This document shows, in pieces, positions 53,560 to 63,120 of a stretch of 64,000 nt of DNA; position 1 is the first letter of the stretch; the number at the start of each line of letters is the position of its first letter. Made by a program: the position numbers and the translations under genes. The stretch comes from Thysanoteuthis rhombus. Lineage: Eukaryota > Mollusca > Cephalopoda > Oegopsida > Thysanoteuthidae. The stretch is taken from NCBI GenBank assembly GCA_963457665.1, contig OY735219.1, positions 16,122,032 through 16,186,031 on the forward strand, in the 5' to 3' direction. Below the pieces are notes generated by a model. That model saw nothing but the letters and a program-made list of their open reading frames with translations. It did no database searches and was not told the origin of the DNA.

Positions 53560-54382
53560 TCCTAAATTTAATGCATATATTATTCAACATTTATTTGACA
53601 AAAAAATATCCTTGATTTTATTTCATTTATTTCTATTATAACTATTATTTCATCTTAGTTATCTTACTTTCAAGAATTATTTTGTTATTATTGTTATTTC
53701 TATTGTTGTGTCTGAATTTTGATTTTGATCATTGAAAAAATAGTTTTGTAATACTGTTTTGTCAAAATGCTTATAATCAAATGGATGTTATTCTTTTATT
53801 TTCAAAATAACTATTGTTGTTCTGATTGAAACTATTATTTCATATTTTGGTGGATAAGATGGCACTGGAAGCATCCAAGAAACAACCCTCAAAATTGGGT
53901 TGTACTATAAACCAGATACAAAAACACTGATTAAACAATGAGCTAAAGCCATGAAATTCAAACTGAAATTAGAGTCTTGTCTTATTTGAAGATCACTTTA
54001 TCCTCCAAAATATGTGATGATTGTTTTGAGTCTCATTTATAATAGTTATTATTCTATTATAATCCTTTGTTATTCATTTTTAATCTAATGAACCCAAGTT
54101 TTCATTCACCTACCTATTAATTAATTCCAAGTTTGATGCTTTATTTTTTACTCGTGGGATTTGTACATTCAGTGTTTTTGTTGCATTTAATTTTGTTGCT
54201 TTGAGTTTCATTCATTTTTTAATGTTAATTTTTAATAATTCGTTTTCATTTCTGATTTACTGACCCTATTTCAAAGAGAAATCTTTGATTTGTTGGTTTC
54301 TGTGGAGAAAAATGAAGGCTTCCCACATCCTAGAAGTTTCTTGGATTTTCTCTTTCCAGTCAACTTTATAGTTAAAAATGTT

Positions 54383-54385
<3 letters not shown>
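53560..54385. other. Unassigned AT-rich stretch
   Basis: Very T-rich. No coding, RNA or matched repeat feature. Confidence 0.35.

Positions 54386-54448
<63 letters not shown>
54386..54448. repeat. (TA)n microsatellite
   Basis: About 60 bp of uninterrupted TA preceded by GTGTGTA. Confidence 0.97.
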
Positions 54449-54449
<1 letters not shown>

Positions 54450-54479
54450 GATTGTAGACCTCTTATCAAATAAAATAGC

Positions 54480-54640
54480 TTTATGCTAAGACTCCAGAAG
54501 AAATTATTGATAAAAATTGTACATTCACTTTTGTTAAACTTACTTGATCTAATAAGCTATCATTGATTTTTATTGGCTATATTTTAAAAATCAGCCACGT
54601 CTCGTTGAAAAAATGGCTAATTTGGCATATAGCAGAGAAT
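54480..54640 (+). repeat. R10 core fragment
   Basis: ACTTTTGTTAAACTTACTTG, ATCTAATAAGCTATCATTG, TTTTTATTGGCTATATTTTA, AAAATCAGCCACGTCTCG align with 38607-38690. Confidence 0.5.
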
Positions 54641-54862
54641 GTACAAAAAGGAACCAATTTTCTGGCATTCTTGGTTCTGAAACCTTGATAGGTTAACAAT
54701 TTTGCCAGAGCCATAGAGGTCAAATAGTTATATACGGTGGAGCAGAAACACCTGAAATTTCTTAAAAAGTCTTTCATAACAGGTTAAACTCACTGGTGGC
54801 TTGTTGATGATTTAACAGTACACTGCTTAGAGTTCAGTCAGCATGAATCATTGGTCATTACA

Positions 54863-55370
54863 GCTGCGTGTTTTGCAGTAGAAACTTTCATCAAAACCCA
54901 CTCTGAAAGGGCTACATAGCAAGCATTTAGGAAAGACTTTGTTGATGTGTCAATCAATTTTTTTGACAAATGTTTCTTTTGCTTCTGTACCACTAATAAT
55001 CCATGCTAACTAAACTTCAAGCAGTGTGCTGTTAGATAATCAAGAAGCTTCTGGTGTACTTGACCTTTAACGAAAGAAACAATATTTTTGAAGGTGACTT
55101 TTCTGCACCTGATTTCTTCCTGTGAGGATACCTGAAAAGTGAAGTATATGAGGCACATTTAGCCAGCATCCATGTACAGAATAGGTGTATTTATATGATT
55201 GCCATCTAAATGTTTCTGTACATGTGCTGGCTGCACTTGTCTCTCAGACATTCCACTTAGCACCCTACAGTGGGTGATGTATTCCTTTCCAGCTAGAATG
55301 GAACAGTGTTAAGGTGGCCATCTTATAGACATTATTTTTAAACCTCATTAAGATATGAACTTGAATGGTA
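54863..55370 (+). pseudogene. IS630/Tc1-mariner transposase pseudogene: N- and C-terminal pieces without the middle
   Basis: An N-terminal piece (54863-54960) reads AACFAVETFIKTHSERAT, a stop, QAFRKDF. The pattern (V/I)E-x-(Y/F)-x-K-x-x-S-x-x-x-x-Q-x-x-F-R-x-x-F is the first helix-turn-helix of a large invertebrate mariner-like group. About 140 bp later (55102-55150) comes SAPDFFL, a stop replacing the usual W, GYLKSEVYE, which is that group's C-terminal P-D-F-F-L-W-G-Y-L-K-x-x-V-Y motif around the last catalytic residue. GGHLIDIIFK at 55313-55342 matches the usual GGH ending. The two other catalytic acidic residues and about 180 codons are missing. Stops and frameshifts are present. Inverted ends were not located. 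Confidence 0.75.
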
Positions 55371-55704
55371 TATATTTATGTATCTTTCTGTGACAATAAA
55401 GTTGTTATTCAATTAACACCGTACTTTAGTTTCTATTACACCCTTTTCCATAATGCATCTCTGATGTCCCCCCCCATCCGTTACAACATCTGGTAATACT
55501 GCTTAAAATTCTTTCGATCTTTCTTCATTTTTATTACTCATTCACTTCTGAAAATCACATAGAAGGCTCCTCTTTCAAAAAGGGAAGGGCACAACTCCTT
55601 TACCATTTTTTTTTAATTTTCACCCAAATCCCATAGCTTATGGTGTACTTAATTAGCTGCTGAGTGCATAGGAAATTTGTACTAATGAAAAGTTTTCCAT
55701 GCCC
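55371..55704. other. Unassigned stretch
   Basis: No gene. The part adjoining 55705 may be the 3' body of the tRNA-like retroposon that starts there on the minus strand. Confidence 0.35.
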
Positions 55705-55772
55705 TTTGCTCATACCAGGAATTGAACCCAGATCCTTCAGCGTGTGAACCATTACACTATCTAAGTGGGCAT
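55705..55772 (-). repeat. tRNA-like SINE head (minus)
   Basis: On the minus strand: AGATAGTGTAATGGTTCACA (A box/D arm), then GATCTGGGTTCAATTCCTGG (B box/T arm) 20 nt later. The spacing is short for a tRNA and the acceptor ends do not pair, so it is a tRNA-derived head or dead copy. It resembles the head inside the 59195-59548 insert. Confidence 0.58.
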
Positions 55773-55994
55773 CATGAAATTTATCTATATCAACTATGAT
55801 AACATGCAAAGGCAAATGAAACTAATATATTTGTAATTATTACTATTGATTATTTGGAAAAGTAGTAGTGGATGCCCATGATAGAATTGTGAATGTTTTT
55901 TGGTTGACCAATTCCCTGTCAGATATCACAGCTTACAGACACCAAAGTCAAATTTTCCTACATTTCAAATTTCTATTTTATATTCATTCTTACA

Positions 55995-56125
55995 GCTTTA
56001 CTTTGGATTAGTGCAGTTAATCTGTTCCAAAATTTTCTGTACTGTTCAAAACCTTATTATAATTTGTTTTTTCAGCTTACAATCATTTGCATCATTTTGT
56101 GTAGCAATATCTCAGCTGTTCTCAC
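55995..56125 (+). repeat. R6 repeat copy 2
   Basis: TTTGGATTAGTGCAGTTAAT, CTGTTCCAAAATTTTCTGTA, CTGTTCAAAACCTTATTATA, ATTTGTTTTTTCAGCTTAC and GTGTAGCAATATCTCAGC run collinear with 4350-4520. Confidence 0.62.
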
Positions 56126-56179
56126 TTAAAACCAACACTTATCAAGATGAATACAAATATCTTTATCTTTAAAAAAAAA

Positions 56180-56296
56180 AAACTGTCAACAATGGTTTCT
56201 TCAGTATATTTTTAATTGATAACCCCCAACATAGCATGCTGCCAAAAGATGTTTGTCACATGATGGTTTCTATTGAATGACTAACCAGACCTGTTA
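56180..56296 (+). repeat. R1 repeat with large internal deletion
   Basis: ACTGTCAACAATGGTTTCTT, CAGTATATTTTTAATTGATA join the left leader directly to the right end ACCCCCAACATAGCATGCTG, CCAAAAGATGTTTGTCACAT, GAATGACTAACCAGACCTGT. About 350 bp are missing at the TTTTTAA word that both halves share. Confidence 0.8.
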
Positions 56297-56356
56297 TTCA
56301 ATTAATCCAAATCTGTCCCTATCTATTTTATAATAGTCTGGTAGCGATACACAAAC

Positions 56357-56757
56357 TATCATCCAAAACTATTAAAATAGCTTTCTTTCAGTTTTTAAAT
56401 TAATCTGGCTGGCTTTGTATGTTTACATGTACAGGCCGCACCAGCGGAACTGCTTGGCTGTAAATTTTTACAGTTACTCTACATGATGTCTAAAAAAAGA
56501 AAACCCTTTTTTTCATATACCTCACACAATTACCTTCTAAAAGGAGAGTTGTTTGCAAAGTGAACTTATGCTAAATTGATCCCTTATTTTGTGCCTGCTT
56601 ATTGTTTGAAATTTCAGGCTTAAAAAAAGCTGAGAAAAGAATATATTCATTGATCACCCTCCCTTTTCCGATTTAGCTAATTGATTACCCCCAACATGGC
56701 ATACTGTCAAGACATTTGTTGCCTGATAGTTTCTATTGAGTGACTAGCCAGACTTGA
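56357..56757 (+). repeat. R1 repeat, near full-length copy
   Basis: AACTATCATCCAAAACTATT, TTTCAGTTTTTAAATTAATC, TGGCTGGCTTTGTATG, ACATGTACAGGCCGCACCAG, GTGAACTTATGCTAAATTGA, TATTCATTGATCACCCTC, CCCCCAACATGGCATACTGT, TAGTTTCTATTGAGTGACTA. It lies 60 bp after the deleted copy in the same orientation. Confidence 0.84.
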
Positions 56758-56883
56758 ATATTTAGATAAGTTCCGCTCTCTCTGGTAATATGAGTCAGAT
56801 TACATGACTGTCGTTGCTAAAAAATTCTTCCATGACACCATAAAAATACCATTTTGCTATTTGTTGATGAGCACTGTACAGGG

Positions 56884-57050
56884 GTGTAGTAAGAGGGGGA
56901 GTGGCTCACAGGTGCTTGTGTGAAGGGCAGGGTGCAAGATTTCTTCTGGTCCATAACACCTGTTAATTAATAATTATTCCTTCTCCTAGGATATAGTGCC
57001 ATTGCTTCCAGGCGCTTTCTTTGCCGCCCCCTCCTATTAACGGTGCCATT
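56884..57050. mobile_element. Probable DNA-transposon fragment
   Basis: TACAGGGGTGTAGTAAGAGG opens it, and near the right side TTCCAGGCGCTTTCTTTGCC, GCCCCCTCCTATTAACGGTG matches the block GGCTCCAGGCATTATCTTTG, CCCTGGGCAC at 2440-2470. The two may be members of one family; full inverted ends were not shown. Confidence 0.4.
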
Positions 57051-57484
57051 AAATCATGTATTTTTCTACGGGTTAATGTAGTCATGCATATTTGTGTACT
57101 ACTATTCCAAATGATTCTCTTTATCTGTCATTATCATGAAATTTACCTAGTATCTGAGTAGATCTGTACTTATATATGAGTGTGTGTTCATATGTATGTG
57201 CACATACGTACTTGTGAGTTGTTTAGCAGGAGTGGGAGAGGAGGTGTTTGTATCTCCTGAACAACCCACAACACAGAAATATCCGCATTACATTCCTCAA
57301 GTCTCAAACATGCAAATAGCATACATATTTTCTCTGTCCTGCTGCAAGTTTCTCTGAAAAAGATGGCTGGCAACCATTGAAATGCATTAAAACATGCCTA
57401 TGTGATGATAAAAAAATTTTGTGGTGTAACACCTACTTTTCTCTAAAATTCTTCCTTCACCTGCCAAATGTCATTTTCACTAAT

Positions 57485-57490
<6 letters not shown>

Positions 57491-57526
<36 letters not shown>
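57491..57526. repeat. (TACA)n(TA)n microsatellite
   Basis: Three TACA steps pass into a TA run. Confidence 0.93.
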
Positions 57527-57529
<3 letters not shown>

Positions 57530-57582
57530 TGTGCATACTCATTGTTACTCTCACAGGGTTATATGTACCTAGTTTGTTAGCT

Positions 57583-57735
57583 ATACAGGAATGTTTTGCT
57601 TAATATGGTTAGGATATTGCTGTACAAATCAATGTAACTAAGTATGAGGTGGAAATAAAAGAACGTAAAATTATGAGGTCATGAGCCGCACAGAAAATTT
57701 TGGAACGAATTGACTGCACTAATCAAGGTATACCT
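57583..57735 (-). repeat. R6 repeat copy 3 (minus)
   Basis: On the minus strand: TACCTTGATTAGTGCAGTCA, ATTCGTTCCAAAATTTTCTG, TTCCACCTCATACTTAGTTA, CATTGATTTGTACAGCAATA. It is the best-preserved R6 copy together with 4350-4520. Confidence 0.66.
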
Positions 57736-57747
57736 GCTTGTATATAT

Positions 57748-58015
57748 TCCAAAAATATCCCTTAAGTATATGAAGTTTTTTTGAAAGGTACCTGGCTAGC
57801 AATCAAGTTCTCAAGTTTGGCCTAATCTCTCGGCATATTTTTACTTATGTATGTGTATACATATGTATGTAGGTATGAATATATATGCATGCATACATGG
57901 TCACTCCCATGGTATATATTCATACCTACCTAGCAAGTTGGCAATATATGTTCCAAACACATCAATAAAGTATGTAAAGTTTTTTGATAGATACTTACCT
58001 GGCTAGTAATCAAAA
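57748..58015 (+). repeat. Direct repeat pair flanking a hairpin
   Basis: ATTCCAAAAATATCCCTTAA, GTATATGAAGTTTTTTTGAA, TACCTGGCTAGCAATCAA (57748-57806) recurs as GTTCCAAACACATCAATAAA, GTATGTAAAGTTTTTTGATA, TTACCTGGCTAGTAATCAA (57950-58012). Between them, GTAGGTATGAATATATA (57869-57885) pairs exactly with TATATATTCATACCTAC (57913-57929). Confidence 0.75.
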
Positions 58016-58227
58016 AGGTTTTCCAGAGAAGGGGTGTCCAAGGGGTCTACTTGAGCAAAGCTGAATGAAAAAGTTCTTTTAACTATCCAGATGAAGAAAT
58101 TTCATAGAAAAAAACCCTCCAAATAATCATAAGCAATCATAAAATAATCTTTTAAAAACAAGCATTTATCATGTCCGTCGCATAATTATACAGATGAAGT
58201 GGGGTAGGGGGATATTCTCCCTCATCC

Positions 58228-58440
58228 TCCGTTTTTAATCCAGGATCCGCTCCCAACAATATATTCCTGGCAAAGCCAGCCTTACAAGTCTCAGGGACCA
58301 ATTGGAAACATTTTTTTGTGAGTGCCCTAGGTTTGCAGTCAAGATCTGTAGACTCTTAGAGACAGCCAGCTGTTGGGTTCCTGGTTCCCCAGGCAAGCTG
58401 AACTCAAGCACCCGACAGTATAGTATTATTTTATACTCTC
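58228..58440 (+). pseudogene. Possible retrotransposon ORF tail (Cys-rich), weak
   Basis: One frame reads QQYIPGKASLTSLRDQ, LETFFCECPRFAVKICRLLE. LINE proteins often end with a Cys/His cluster followed by H-x-F-x-x-C-P-x-x, which the ETFFCECPRF word resembles, but the preceding C-x-x-C pair is not visible. The region is less AT-rich than its surroundings, which also suits a foreign piece. This could equally be chance. Confidence 0.25.
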
Positions 58441-58961
58441 GAAAATTCACAACATGGGAATTTCCAAATTTTGCCTGTTTCAATTCTTTTTTTACTTATT
58501 CACTTCCCAATTTGAATTTGGAAAGCCATGCTGTCTCAGACTCATGATGGGCACCCACACCTCCAACCCAGTGGTTGGCATGTTGCCAGTATTTTGGGCC
58601 AGCTTTGCTTAGGGATATAAATAAAGTTTATTATAGACTTTATACCTTGAATTGGAAGCAGTAAAAAGAAAAATTCGACAGACATCACATTATTATTGTC
58701 AAAAGTAACAAACTTGACTTGCACCATATCATTCTTGTGAGTGCAGGGTGGACATCTTATAGGTCTGTATTTGTAAGCCCTAATTATCTTGATTTATTCA
58801 TGTAAAACTTGAATACTGGAGTCTGAATATAGGCCTATGATATAGTATGCAATAAATATGTGCATGAAGATGTACTATTGTCATTAAATCACATGATTCT
58901 GTCAAAATAAAATTTCACAGGTCCATAGGTATTTCAGAGCTGTTACACATATGTTTGGATA

Positions 58962-59665
58962 TTGGAAACTATCAATCAAAACTTTACCTAGGTGTCTAAA
59001 ATTAACTTATGTCTAGAAAAAAACAGTTTGGGTTTTTTTGAAAATTCTCTCTCTAAATAAGTCATTGGTGGGGTCAATTTTCAAGGCTAAATTATTTGGT
59101 GTCTAGCAACATTCACACTTTTTTCTTTTTTTCTTGAAATTTTTACTTTTTTAGTGATTACTGCGTAACAAAGTGTGAGAGATGTAACTAATTTGTGTAT
59201 CTCTGAATTTTTGAGATGAGGTATTATTATTTTTTCTATTATCATTCAGACTATCCTCATCTTGGTTGTTTTTCATACAACATTTCGGCCGTTGTACTCT
59301 ACGGCCTTCATTAGGTATCATCTGGTAGGTGTGGGGAAGTAATGAAGCGAACCCTTTATTTAACTGACAGGGGTATATTGACCGCACCCCCTCTTAGCAT
59401 TAGTAATATTATTATTGTCTCACACTGGGATTGAACCTAGAACCATTAGATTACTTGCAGTGATTCTGTCTGATTTTGTAACCACTACGCTATGTGTCCA
59501 TGTATGAAAAACAACCAAGATGAGGATAGTCGGAATAATAATAGAAATAGATGTAACTAATTTATTGATCAATCCATTTTCCAATTTTATATTGATCACC
59601 TCTAAGACAGCATGCTGCCGAAAGACTTTGGTCATGTGTCAGTTTCTATTGAGTGATTAATCAGA
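58962..59665 (+). repeat. R1 repeat split by a nested insertion
   Basis: The left piece (58962-59194) has GAAACTATCAATCAAAACTT, TTATGTCTAG, CTGGTGTC-like AGCAACATTCACACTTTTTT, TTAGTGATTACTGCGTAAC, GAGATGTAACTAATTT. The right piece (59549-59665) resumes with the same AGATGTAACTAATTT, then ATTGATCAATCCATTTTCC, CACCTCTAAGACAGCATGCT, AAGACTTTGGTCATGTGTCA, ATTGAGTGATTAATCAGACT. Joined, it is an ordinary R1 copy, so the 354-bp insert is younger than R1. Confidence 0.85.
59195..59548 (-). mobile_element. Nested 354-bp retroposon-like element: tRNA-like head, hammerhead-like motif, inverted arms, 15-bp target duplication
   Basis: It is bounded by AGATGTAACTAATTT at 59180-59194 and 59549-59563 (15/15 identical). 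On the minus strand, from the right: an arm (59546-59501), an A box TAGCGTAGTGGTTAC (59492-59478), a B box GGTTCTAGGTTCAATCCCAG (59444-59425), a GC-richer body, then CTAATGA (59314-59308), stem GGCCGT/ACGGCC with an 8-nt loop (59306-59287), GAAA (59286-59283), and an arm (59278-59235) that is the inverted complement of the first (CTATCCTCATCTTGGTTGTT). CTGATGA-stem-GAAA is the hammerhead core; here G5 is A and one extra A precedes the stem, so activity is doubtful. tRNA-like promoters plus hammerheads occur in some flatworm SINEs and hammerheads in Penelope-like elements. Confidence 0.75.
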
Positions 59666-60531
59666 CTCGTTCGTCTGAACTTTTTCAGAAATATAAATTT
59701 TTACACTGTTTATTAATTGACATATTCAAGTACAGTAAAAAAAATTTTTTAAAATTTTAATGTAAACAAACACAACTGACTTTTTAAGAATTCAAAAAGA
59801 AATTGAAATTGTTGCTGTCTGTATTCTTGCTTTTTTTCTGACTCATCCAGCTCATGTAAACATACCAATATACATCACATCAAAGTAGAAAATATAGACA
59901 AAAACTATTTTTTTCTTCTTAGAAGATATTTTTCTTCATCTATAATCAGTGAGAGTTGGACTACCAATGGCTTACAAGAGATGCAATAAACCCTAAACTC
60001 ACTTATGATGCTTCATATTTTATTTTTTTTTTATTCTTACAAACTTTTGTTAGAACAATCAAATCGCTTCTTCCCATCTTTGATGTTGTCAACATAACAT
60101 TCCAGTCAATCTATTATTCAGCCCTCATCAGGTGCATAAGGCAAGCCTTTTTGTGAGGAAACTGGACAAACTTTTTTGGAAAGAAAATTGTGGTTATTAA
60201 TATACCAACCAGAACAATTCAATTTTTGGCAGCGTTAGGTACATCAATGTAAGCACTTGGGTGAAATCCAAAATTATATAAAAAGGTGGGGTGGTATTTC
60301 CCAACACCTGCTTCGAAAAGCAAAGACTACCACATGGTATTGAAAGCATTCTGCTGATAACACTATGTATGCAGTTTCCTTCAACTTTCTAACTTCTCAG
60401 CAATGCTCTCTGTCAATTATCAGGATTTCTTTTTTACTTTCATCTTAATATTAGTGGCTTTTTATTACAATTTTTTCTCAGGTCAATTACCCTTCAGCAA
60501 TGAGCAAATAGCATTGTTTGAGAAGAAGGTA
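59666..60531. other. Unassigned AT-rich stretch
   Basis: No gene, RNA or matched repeat is supported. Confidence 0.35.
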
Positions 60532-60609
60532 ATAATCCTTAGGTGGGATTTGAACCCACATCCCTTATGAGGAGAGCATGCTCTACCAACTGAGCTACAA
60601 AAGCTCGAC
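60532..60609 (-). pseudogene. tRNA-like retro-insert with 9-bp flanking repeats
   Basis: On the minus strand it has TGTAGCTCAGTTGGTAGAGC, a textbook D arm/A box, and GTGGGTTCAAATCCCAC, a perfect T stem-loop/B box. The 5' GCTTTTG and 3' CTAAGGA ends pair at only five of seven positions, and the anticodon-to-variable region is about 4 nt too short to give a normal arm plus variable loop (a CTCATAA loop, CAT anticodon, is one possible fold). The direct repeat AAGAAGGTA sits at 60523-60531 and 60610-60618. This suggests a tRNA or SINE-head sequence inserted by retroposition. Boxes A and B could still drive pol III. Confidence 0.68.
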
Positions 60610-60618
60610 AAGAAGGTA

Positions 60619-61007
60619 GAAGTCCAAATAACACCTTTTAAACCCAACCTTCATTCCAATCTGCAGCCATGTTTGCTTTAATTCTGGTAGTCTCAGTTTT
60701 TAATACATTTTCATTAAATGAAGTTTTATGAATCATTATTTTTTATTTTTTTTCTCTTTATTTTCTTTCTGTTGTGAACTTTTGTTGAATGTCAAAACTC
60801 ACAATCCATAGTCTTTTTCACTAGTGCTTCCTTTTTTTCATTATTCCTTGTTTTGTTGAAATTATTGCACACACAGTAAAATTTACACAGATATTTCAAG
60901 AGATAATTATTCCTCTTCACTTTGTTCAATTCATGGTCAGCATATTATAGCAGTTAGTTAAACTCAAACCCACTAGTAGTGGCTAGCAAAACAAGCTTGC
61001 TCTACAG
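60619..61007. other. Unassigned AT-rich stretch
   Basis: No supported feature. It ends in CTCTACAG, the probable left target copy of the following hAT element. Confidence 0.38.
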
Positions 61008-61799
61008 CAGTGTTTCTCGAATGTACCCCTGGGGGTATTTTGTAGTACTGCAAAGGGTATATAAGGTTTTCTAAAACATTAATTTAAAAAATGTCAGTCA
61101 TACATAATTTCTAAAGCTCATTACTCTTTTGATCAACATATTTGTGTGAGACATTCTTTTCTACAATGACTGCTCATAACAAAGAAAAGATACAGACTGT
61201 GTTGGAAAACAAAAAAAGTTTGATTACTCCAGTTGGTCCCCTTTCGCTGAGAATAATAAACATCTGCAATAACATACAAGTCAATGTTTCTCACAAGATA
61301 TTGAGTTCAACTTATCAAAATATCAAAGTTCAATTCTCTTGTAGTTTCATTGGATCAAATGTAAAATCTGGACCCTCAAATTGATTCAAGTCAAAAGCAC
61401 AGATTTTCAGATTACACCATAATGAAAATATAATTTAATTAATGAGTTTTTCAAATTTTGTGATATTTCTTCTCATTATTCTTCTATGCTGTCAAACAGG
61501 ATTTTAATTCTACATTTCATTCTTGCTTTGATTAAATCAAGTCAAATTTTGATTACTGTGTAAACTGAAAGTTTGGACTTTTGACTTGAGTCAATTTTGA
61601 GGTCTAAATTCTAAATTCATTTATTTCCTTTTCAGTTACAAAGTTGTAGTTTAATTAATTAGACATGGTGCAATGCTGCTTTGTACCTCTATATTAGGTA
61701 TTTTCCTACCAAAAATGTTTTTGTACCTGTCAGGGGGTACTTGACTGACAAAAATATTTCAATGAGGGTAAATTATTCAAAACAGTATGTGAACCATTA
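61008..61799 (+). mobile_element. hAT-type element with transposase remnant, about 792 bp
   Basis: The left end CAGTGTTTCTCGAATGTACC, CCTGGGGGTATTTTG follows the hAT pattern 'cagtgtttctcaa...gggggtact'. Near the right end TTTTTGTACCTGTCAGGGGG, TACTTGACTGACAAAAATAT mirrors it, and the last bases ATGTGAACCATTA pair imperfectly with the left terminus. Flanking octamers CTCTACAG (61000-61007) and ATCTACAA (61800-61807) match 6 of 8. It encloses a transposase C-terminal fragment in the plus direction and is otherwise gutted. Confidence 0.72.
61133..61290 (+). pseudogene. hAT transposase C-terminal (dimerisation) remnant
   Basis: The frame through 61133 reads STYLCETFFSTMTAHNKEKI, QTVLENKKSLITPVGPLSL, RIINICNNIQVNVSH. 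In hAT transposases related to ZBED5/Charlie the C-terminal dimerisation region carries T-Y-L-C-E-x-x-F-S-x-M/L, then a K/R-rich stretch and L-R-x-x-L/I. All are present in order with substitutions. A stop lies immediately upstream, and the RNase-H-like catalytic core is absent. Confidence 0.72.
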
Positions 61800-61807
61800 A
61801 TCTACAA

Positions 61808-62660
61808 CATGCATATTCTTGTGTATATAATCATATTCATTTACATGTGTGTAGTATATGAAATGAATAAATCAGTGCTTGTGTGTGTATGTGTGTATTT
61901 TTTTCAAATTATGTACATATAAAAGCATATTTTCAGTTTTTTCACTATTCATTATGAATATTTCATCTATTTTGGTTTCTTTCATTCCTATTTTCTATTC
62001 CATCAGACAACACCTTGGAGACCAAAGGTACATTCAACTCTTTCTTTTGTTGTCAGTCTTGTAGTTGGCAACCAAGTTCAATACTCACTTGCATGTTGTT
62101 TTATCAATTAACTTTTTAGTTCTCTGATTTCTATTCGATTACTTATTTTCAATTTAGTTCAAATTTTTATTTTTCTTATTTTAGTTTTTTGCTGTGTCGT
62201 CTAATTGAGTTTTCTCTTAAATAGAAAATTGAAAATATACATGTGTATAAATACATGTATACAATTTTTTTTTGTTGTTGGTTTAAATTTCATTTATTTT
62301 TAGTTGATGTTTGTGTGTGAGGGAGAATTTTTTTTGTTGCTATTGTTTTAATATGACAATAGAGGTAGATACAGTTTTTTGTTTTAACTCATAGAAGTTC
62401 ATAGTTTTAGAAAAAGCATGTTTGATTAGGAAATTTTTATTTTAAAAGACACTCTTTTGTCAAATGCAAAAGATTAGGATAGTTTTTAATGATTTTTTGT
62501 CCCAAGTTTTCATTTGTTTTAATCATATTAATTCTGTTGGCTTTGTAAATTTGATTTTTAACAAATCTATTACTCCAAGATGTTTATTTTCTACTAACAT
62601 TCTTATTTTAGTCTGTGTTTGTAAAATTTTTTGTTTTTGTTTTACTTTTTTGTGTTTATA
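61808..62660. other. Unassigned, very T-rich stretch
   Basis: No gene or RNA. Short TGTGTGTATG and ACATGTGTATAAATACATGT dyads occur. Confidence 0.35.
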
Positions 62661-62664
62661 CCTG

Positions 62665-63120
62665 TATACTTCTGGTGAAGTATAGGGCTGAAACCACAGC
62701 ACATCTGTGAAATTGGTTATGAGCAACTCCCCTTGGCTGACCCCATGTCAGTCCAACCCCTTTTGTCTCACTGTCAACTGATCTTCTCCAGGTCTGCTTT
62801 TGCCTCCCAATACATCAGTACCCCTGTGGATTTCAGTCCAGCTGATTTCCCATTCAAACAGTTCTGAATATCCAGGTTTCTATCCTGGTTTTGCCTTTGT
62901 GGTTAGGTGGTTGTTCAGTGAACTTGCTTTCCATAGGCTTTTGTTAGTATGCAGCATGAGCCCTTCTGTAGAGGAAACTTCCTGACCCAGGCTCTTGCTG
63001 GGGTGATTTGGCTGCAATTTTAGGTTGGTTTTACAGGCTTGAGTTGTTCAACCCATGCCCAAACCTCCTTCTTTACCCAGGTTTGGGACAAACAAGATGA
63101 CCCAATCAGAATAACCACAT
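62665..63120 (+). repeat. GC-richer repeat-like block
   Basis: Clearly less AT-rich than both flanks, with words such as CCTTGGCTGACCCCATGTCA, GTCCAACCCC, CCAGGTCTGCTTTTGCCTCC, CTTCCTGACCCAGGCTCTTG and ACCCAGGTTTGGGACAAAC. Similar phrasing occurs at 9215-9305 and 9700-9845. The 61-codon frame here has no domain. A TE untranslated region is my best reading; an unrecognised exon is less likely. Confidence 0.4.

Noticed and set aside
60532-60609. Functional tRNA-Met gene (CAT in a possible anticodon loop)
   Set aside because: The variable loop would be absent and the acceptor stem has two mismatches.
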